This document shows positions 60,063 through 64,000 of a stretch of 64,000 nt of DNA, piece after piece; within the stretch, counting starts at the first letter, position 1; the number at the start of each line of letters is the position of its first letter. The stretch lies in the NCBI GenBank assembly GCA_963753285.1, contig CAVWBT010000001.1, forward strand, positions 558,001-622,000. Direction: 5' to 3'. The notes under the pieces were generated by a model, which ran no database searches, was not told the origin of the DNA, and saw only the letters and a program-made list of their open reading frames with translations. The DNA comes from JAHEDH01 sp963753285. GTDB taxonomy: Bacteria > Actinomycetota > Acidimicrobiia > Spongiisociales > ZC4RG35. A program made the translations under genes and the position numbers.

Positions 60063-60766
60063 CCGACACCACCCAGATCGAGATCGCAGCCGAGCAGGCG
60101 GTGCCCTCGTTCACACACGTCGATCTCGGCCAGTGGCGCGCACACCTCTCCGCTGGACACATCCGTCGGATCAATGCCGTGACGCTGCACGGAGAACGAC
60201 CGGAGGACGACGTGGTCCGAGAGCGATTGAAGCTGGTGCGGGACCTCTACCACCGACACGGGCTGCGCCCCCGCCTCCGAACGACCTCGATGGACGCATG
60301 GATCGATCCGGTGATCGAACGATGGACCGAAGCGGGCGACGCTCTGGTGATGACCATCGAGTCCCAGCCTGGTGAGGTCGGACCGTCGATCTCGATCGAT
60401 GCGTGGCTCGCCTGGCTCTCCCCTCGCGCCGTATCCGCCGGCCGCCTGGACGAGGCCGCCTCGTCGGCTCGCCGGCTCGAGGCCGACAACATCGTCGTGA
60501 CCGTGACGGTCGGGCACGAAATCGTCGGAGCCGCTCGAGCCGTGTCGACGAACGGACTCACCGGCCTGTTCGACATGACGGTGGATCCCGAACACCGCCG
60601 ACGCGGGCACGCGAGGTCGATGATCGATCGCCTTCGAGGATGGGCAGCACAGCGAAACGAAGAGGTCTACCTCCAGGTGGCCGCCGTCAACCGGCCGGCG
60701 ATCACGCTCTACGAGTCGATGGGATTCGTCGAGCGCTACCAGTATCGGTATCGCAGCCCGGACTGA
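60059..60766 (+). CDS. GNAT-family N-acetyltransferase
   Basis: A 235-residue protein whose C-terminal half (about residues 150-232) is a GNAT domain: GLFDMTVDPEHRRRGHARSMIDRLRGWAAQR, with the acetyl-CoA loop RRRGHA, then VAAVNRPAITLYESMGF. The N-terminal half is an unrecognised helical region. The acceptor is unknown. It is the last gene of the oxygenase operon and ends 2 bp from the convergent exonuclease gene. Confidence 0.83.
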   Translation: MTDTTQIEIAAEQAVPSFTHVDLGQWRAHLSAGHIRRINAVTLHGERPEDDVVRERLKLVRDLYHRHGLRPRLRTTSMDAWIDPVIERWTEAGDALVMTIESQPGEVGPSISIDAWLAWLSPRAVSAGRLDEAASSARRLEADNIVVTVTVGHEIVGAARAVSTNGLTGLFDMTVDPEHRRRGHARSMIDRLRGWAAQRNEEVYLQVAAVNRPAITLYESMGFVERYQYRYRSPD

Positions 60767-60768
60767 GG

Positions 60769-61638
60769 TCACTGCCAGCGGTGCGGGCGATCCCGGGTCT
60801 CTCCGTCGAAGCCCAGTTCGCCACACATCGCCAGGAACTCGTCCCGGCGCACCCCGCGCCATTCCAGATCCTCGAGCGACTCGTTGAGGGGCACGTCGAG
60901 CCGCAGCCGCGTGAGATCGCGATACAGCATCACGTCCTCCACCCGTTCGGCCAGCGTGGCGGCGAGCTTCGCCGCCCCGCGCACCTGGACGTCCCAGTCG
61001 TCGGCCGAAGCCGGGATCTCCTCGAGGTGCCGATATCGGGCGAGCACCGTCGAAGACGACTTCGCTCCCCAACCCGGAAGCCCGGGAACCCCGTCGGCCG
61101 TGTCACCGACCAGTGCCAGATAATCGGGGATCGACTCCGGCTCGACTCCGAACTTCGCGACGACGTCGTCGAAGCCGTACATCTTCTGATTGCGGCGGTC
61201 GTAGGTGACCACCCGCTCACCCACCACACACTGCGCCATGTCCTTGTCCGGCGACAGAATCACCACCTGTTCGACGTCATCGGCCCACCGCGCCGCCGCA
61301 GTCGCCAGCGCATCGTCGGCCTCGAAGTCGATCATGTCCCACAACACGACACCCATCGCCGAGAAGATCCGATCGGCGAGATGGAACTGCCCGACGAGCT
61401 CCGCCTCGATGCCCTCACCGGTCTTGTATCCCTCGAACATGTCGTTGCGAAACGACGTGATCACGGTGTCGGTCGCGACAGCCAGATGGGTGACGTCGGG
61501 CTGACGCAGCAGCGCCAGCGTCGTCTCGATCAACCCGCGGATCGCCCCGACCTCTCGCCCGTCCGGCGACGTACGGGGAGGGACGCCGTAGTAGGCACGG
61601 AAGAGTTCGTAGGTACCATCGAGCAAGTGGAGACGCAC
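60769..61638 (-). CDS. 5'-3' exonuclease / flap endonuclease-like protein
   Basis: A 289-residue free-standing homologue of the DNA polymerase I 5' nuclease domain. Metal-binding acids are in LDGTYELFRAYYG, TDTVITSFRNDMFEGYK, DFEADDALA and SPDKDMAQ. The helix-hairpin-helix and last acid pair are in LVGDTADGVPGLPGWGAKS. It would remove RNA primers or flaps. GTG 61638 is leaderless with TAGGAT 7 nt upstream. Its first 12 bases overlap the start of the divergent gene. Confidence 0.88.
   Translation of the reverse strand: MRLHLLDGTYELFRAYYGVPPRTSPDGREVGAIRGLIETTLALLRQPDVTHLAVATDTVITSFRNDMFEGYKTGEGIEAELVGQFHLADRIFSAMGVVLWDMIDFEADDALATAAARWADDVEQVVILSPDKDMAQCVVGERVVTYDRRNQKMYGFDDVVAKFGVEPESIPDYLALVGDTADGVPGLPGWGAKSSSTVLARYRHLEEIPASADDWDVQVRGAAKLAATLAERVEDVMLYRDLTRLRLDVPLNESLEDLEWRGVRRDEFLAMCGELGFDGETRDRPHRWQ
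61614..61619 (+). promoter_or_regulatory. -10 box (TACCAT) inside the exonuclease gene
   Basis: TACCAT lies 7 nt before GTG 61627 of the plus-strand gene and within the first codons of the minus-strand exonuclease. Confidence 0.5.
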
Positions 61639-61986
61639 GACAACGATCCTAGGGACGACGGCTTCGCCGGAGGGGCGTCGGATGAGGCATGGCGTCAGGC
61701 ATCCGAGCAGTTCACCGTGCTGGGCAGCAAGCTGCGCACCCGTTACCAGGAGATCGTCGGGAACGACGGCCCGGCGGAGGAAGAGGTACGCGAGGCGTTC
61801 GCCACGATCGGCACGGCCGCACACTCACTCGTCGATTCGATCGGTGAGTCCATGCGCGATCCGGAGGTCCGCGAACAACTGAAGGAAGCGACCTCGACGT
61901 TCTTCACGGCGATCGGCAAGACCCTCAGCCAGCTGGGCGACGAATTGCGGGCGACCCGATTCGACGACACCGACGAGAGTTCCTGA
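61627..61986 (+). CDS. Hypothetical helical protein
   Basis: A 119-residue soluble, mostly helical protein. The N-terminus (VETHDNDPRDDGFAGGASDE) is disordered and acidic; then ASEQFTVLGSKLRTRYQEI and EVREAFATIGTAAHSLVDSIGESMRDPEVREQLKEATSTFFTAIGKTLSQLGDEL form amphipathic helices. I do not recognise a named family, though similar helical proteins occur in actinobacteria. GTG 61627 is leaderless and inside the exonuclease gene. DUF2905 follows after 6 bp. Confidence 0.7.
   Translation: METHDNDPRDDGFAGGASDEAWRQASEQFTVLGSKLRTRYQEIVGNDGPAEEEVREAFATIGTAAHSLVDSIGESMRDPEVREQLKEATSTFFTAIGKTLSQLGDELRATRFDDTDESS
61646..61651 (-). promoter_or_regulatory. -10 box (TAGGAT) inside the divergent gene
   Basis: TAGGAT on the minus strand is 7 nt before GTG 61638 of the exonuclease and lies within the coding sequence starting at 61627. 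Confidence 0.5.
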
Positions 61987-61992
61987 CTACCG

Positions 61993-62205
61993 GTGGCGAA
62001 CACGCTGATCATCGTTGGGGCCGGGCTCGTGGTGCTCGGCATCCTCGCCAAGTTCGGGCTGATGTCGTGGTTCGGCAACCTTCCCGGTGACATCAGGATC
62101 CAGAACGAGCGAACCACGATCTTCGCCCCGATCACGTCGATGCTCGTGATCAGCGTCGTCGGATCCGTGCTCTTCAATCTCGCCAGCCGATGGTTCGGTG
62201 AGTAG
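61993..62205 (+). CDS. DUF2905 small membrane protein
   Basis: A 70-residue protein with two membrane helices (TLIIVGAGLVVLGILAKFGLMSWFG and TSMLVISVVGSVLFNLASRWF). The loop LPGDIRIQNERTTIFAPI is the DUF2905 signature. The function is unknown, but the family is widespread and conserved. Its TAG stop (62203-62205) is also the first half of the next gene's -10 box. Confidence 0.85.
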   Translation: MANTLIIVGAGLVVLGILAKFGLMSWFGNLPGDIRIQNERTTIFAPITSMLVISVVGSVLFNLASRWFGE

Positions 62206-62208
62206 GTT
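62203..62208 (+). promoter_or_regulatory. -10 box (TAGGTT) that includes the DUF2905 stop codon
   Basis: TAGGTT lies 7 nt before GTG 62216, and its TAG is the stop codon of the gene before it. Confidence 0.55.
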
Positions 62209-62215
62209 CGGCCCG

Positions 62216-63031
62216 GTGAACCCGCTGATCACCCCGACCGAGCTCTCCGCCATCCTCGCCACGCGGGACCTGCGCATCTTCGATGTCCGCTGGTACCTGG
62301 CCGATCCTGCAGCGGGCCGCATCGAGTACGGCGACGCCCACATCCCGGGAGCGGTCTTCGTCGATCTCGAAACCGACCTCTGTCGTAGCGACGGGCCAGG
62401 ACGGCATCCGCTCCCGACCCCACGCGAGTTCACCGAGACCCTGCGACGGCTCGGCCTCGACAAGGACCATCACATCGTGGTCTACGACGCCTCGGCGGGG
62501 GCAACCGCCGCCCGGATGTGGTGGATGCTCCGTTCGGCAGGACACACCCGCACCCAGCTCCTCGACGGGGGACTCGTCGCATGGCGGGCAGCCGGCCACC
62601 CGACGTCCACGGCGGTTCCGGTCGTGAAACGGGGTCACTTCCCTTCGATCACCGAATGGAACGGCGTGGTCGACGCACAAGGTGTGGCGAACTGGACCGG
62701 GCCGGTGATCGACGCTCGGGCGGCAGACCGGTATCGCGGCGAGCACGAGCCGATCGATCCGGTGGCGGGGCACATCCCCGGCGCGGTCAATCTCCCGTTC
62801 GTCGAGAACCTCATCGACGACAGCCAGCGATTCGACCCGGAAGCGATCTCCAGCCGTTTCGAGGGGATGGAGGGCGCAGTCGTCTATTGCGGGAGCGGCG
62901 TGACCGCGTGCCACAACCTGCTGGCGATGGAGCTCGCCGGTGTGGGCGGCGGCGTGCTCTACGAGGGCTCGTGGAGCGACTGGTCCGCCAACCCGAGCAG
63001 GCCGGTCGCAGTCGGCCCCAACCCAGGATGA
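62216..63031 (+). CDS. Thiosulfate/3-mercaptopyruvate sulfurtransferase
   Basis: A 271-residue tandem rhodanese. The inactive N-terminal rhodanese runs to about residue 135 (FDVRWYLAD; AHIPGAVFVDLETDLC). The C-terminal one holds the active-site loop YCGSGVTAC near residue 225, with the catalytic cysteine first in CGSGVTA. The C-G-S-G-V-T pattern is that of mercaptopyruvate sulfurtransferases. GTG 62216 is fixed by the -10 box; the stop overlaps the next ATG (ATGA). Confidence 0.92.
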   Translation: MNPLITPTELSAILATRDLRIFDVRWYLADPAAGRIEYGDAHIPGAVFVDLETDLCRSDGPGRHPLPTPREFTETLRRLGLDKDHHIVVYDASAGATAARMWWMLRSAGHTRTQLLDGGLVAWRAAGHPTSTAVPVVKRGHFPSITEWNGVVDAQGVANWTGPVIDARAADRYRGEHEPIDPVAGHIPGAVNLPFVENLIDDSQRFDPEAISSRFEGMEGAVVYCGSGVTACHNLLAMELAGVGGGVLYEGSWSDWSANPSRPVAVGPNPG

Positions 63032-63999
63032 GCCTTCCGAAGACGGTGCTCGATGCCGTCGACCTCGCCGACACCGACACCCTGGTGCGGTCGATCGACG
63101 GGTTCTGCGCATCGCGCTCGTGGGACGATCTCCTCACGCTGCGCCTGCACTGTCAAGCCGCGGTCGAACGCGGCAAACAGCTCTGGGCGGTGGACGAGCA
63201 CGTCCGATATCGCTTGGCGCTCGAGGGACCCGCCGAGCTCGCCGCCGACGCGGTCGCCGAGGGCCCGGCGCGATGGACGCTCGGCCCGCTGACAGAGGTC
63301 GTCGCCCAGAACCACACGTGGGTCGCGTTGGATCCCCACCTTCCACCCGGCCCAGAACGGGTCTTCGTCGCCCACGAGCGGGCCATCCGAGGCGAGGAGA
63401 TCGACCCGCTGGCCGTCGACCCGATGATCCTGGAGATCCCGGTCGTACTCGGCGACTGGGAGCCCAGGTACCCGGTGGCGGAGTACAAGGCCGATCGCGC
63501 CGAGTTCCCATCGCCGTCGGTCTCCGGGATGCGACCGCTCGCACCGGTACATGCACCCCGGCACGAGTCCGATCCGGCGATCGAGGCGTTGGCCGGCATC
63601 GTGAAACCATGGATCGAGCAGTCGAGTGGCCGGGCCGACGTCGTTGTCGTGGACGGAGGCGTCGCCGAAGCGCTCGGCGCCATCGGCGTCCCCGCTCCCG
63701 CCGTCGTTCACATCGAGCTCGGCGATGCGCTCGCCTGGCTCTGCTGGGCGGCCGCGTCCGGAGCTGCGCACGGCCGCCGGCGGGGCGCTGCCGCCGGGCG
63801 CTTCGAGACGTGGTGGACACTCGCCACGATCACCGATCTCGAATTCCCGCCCGATCCCGACGATTTCGCCGAGGTGCTCTCCGACCTCGTCTTCCACTGG
63901 TGGTCGGATGGGATCGACGAGGGATGGCGTCTCAACCTGGCGATCACCGACCCCGAGATCGACCGCACCTGGGCGATCACGGCGATCGACGCTCTCTAG
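63028..63999 (+). CDS. Conserved protein of unknown function
   Basis: A complete 323-residue protein ending at TAG 63997-63999. The N-terminal half is helical (LVRSIDGFCASRSWDDLLTLRLHCQAAVERGKQLWAVDEHVRYRLALEGPAELAADAVAEGP). The C-terminal half is alpha/beta with an AWLCWAAASGAAHGRRRGAAAGRFETWW segment and a tryptophan-rich LVFHWWSDGIDEGWRLNL tail. It resembles uncharacterised actinobacterial proteins. No catalytic motif is recognised. It is translationally coupled to the sulfurtransferase. Confidence 0.75.
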   Translation: MSLPKTVLDAVDLADTDTLVRSIDGFCASRSWDDLLTLRLHCQAAVERGKQLWAVDEHVRYRLALEGPAELAADAVAEGPARWTLGPLTEVVAQNHTWVALDPHLPPGPERVFVAHERAIRGEEIDPLAVDPMILEIPVVLGDWEPRYPVAEYKADRAEFPSPSVSGMRPLAPVHAPRHESDPAIEALAGIVKPWIEQSSGRADVVVVDGGVAEALGAIGVPAPAVVHIELGDALAWLCWAAASGAAHGRRRGAAAGRFETWWTLATITDLEFPPDPDDFAEVLSDLVFHWWSDGIDEGWRLNLAITDPEIDRTWAITAIDAL

Positions 64000-64000
64000 A

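Noticed and set aside
1..64000. tRNA, rRNA or riboswitch genes
   Set aside because: No T-loop, acceptor-stem or known aptamer pattern was found by eye in any spacer; a covariance-model scan would be needed to exclude divergent ones.
1..64000. Insertion sequences or prophage
   Set aside because: No transposase, integrase or phage structural gene is present; the holin-type gene at 38727 belongs to a common chromosomal family.

Overview
The window looks like a chromosomal segment of a high-GC actinobacterium, most likely of the class Acidimicrobiia or a close relative; the class is an inference. The phylum call rests on a WhiB protein, the mismatch endonuclease NucS, a 13E12/DUF222 HNH endonuclease, a BTAD/AfsR-type regulator, a geranylgeranyl-reductase-type flavoprotein and a mycobacterial-type LexA box. 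About 60 genes lie on both strands in short operons with many ATGA/GTGA overlaps. I found no tRNA, rRNA, CRISPR array, transposase or phage module.

Layout. 1-15 kb: a broken DMT transporter, a coupled PAS/metallo-hydrolase pair, a large BTAD-ATPase regulator facing a one-piece HTH-TPR-membrane-beta-propeller protein, an SOS-type HNH endonuclease, a secreted beta-helix protein, a TetR regulator and a haem-binding protein. 15-24 kb: geranylgeranyl reductase, NUDIX hydrolase, then a cyclic-nucleotide module (patatin esterase with two cNMP domains, FtsX permease, ABC ATPase fused to a cNMP domain) facing a class III nucleotide cyclase; then an acyltransferase and a methyltransferase. 24-33 kb: PKD-type secreted protein, thioesterase, ferritin-like/VIT1 iron transporter, Hsp20, VOC protein and aminotransferase, then an operon of YibE/F, aspartyl-type protease, RimK and an aspartoacylase-like enzyme, then WhiB. 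33-43 kb: repeat-rich spacer, acyl-CoA dehydrogenase, M50 and M20 peptidases, NucS, three decayed membrane-protein genes, a patatin/acyltransferase lipid pair and an MscS channel. 43-54 kb: TrmL, a MacB-like exporter, a MarR/YceI divergent pair, MFS transporter, alpha/beta hydrolase, DUF454, class II aldolase, NhaA and a zinc-ribbon microprotein. 55-64 kb: repeat islands, an unassigned enzyme-like protein, an ArsR-type regulator, a DUF2236 oxygenase/FAD oxidoreductase/GNAT operon, a flap-endonuclease-like exonuclease, DUF2905, a sulfurtransferase and a conserved protein of unknown function.

Regulatory style. At least 17 genes have a TANNNT hexamer 6-8 nt before the start codon and no Shine-Dalgarno sequence, the layout expected for leaderless mRNAs. 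This gives very compact promoters: two divergent pairs share or interlock their -10 boxes with each other's coding sequence, and in two cases an upstream TAG stop codon is also the first half of the next gene's TAGGTT box. Other candidate sites are a LexA box on the HNH gene, a HAIR-like element at hsp20, palindromes between marR and yceI, and a tandem operator at the ArsR-type gene.

Decay and repeats. Five membrane-protein genes or remnants carry frameshifts, nonsense codons or deletions while nearly all soluble genes are intact. Several spacers hold short tandem or mosaic repeats. All assignments come from reading the sequence; no database search was run.
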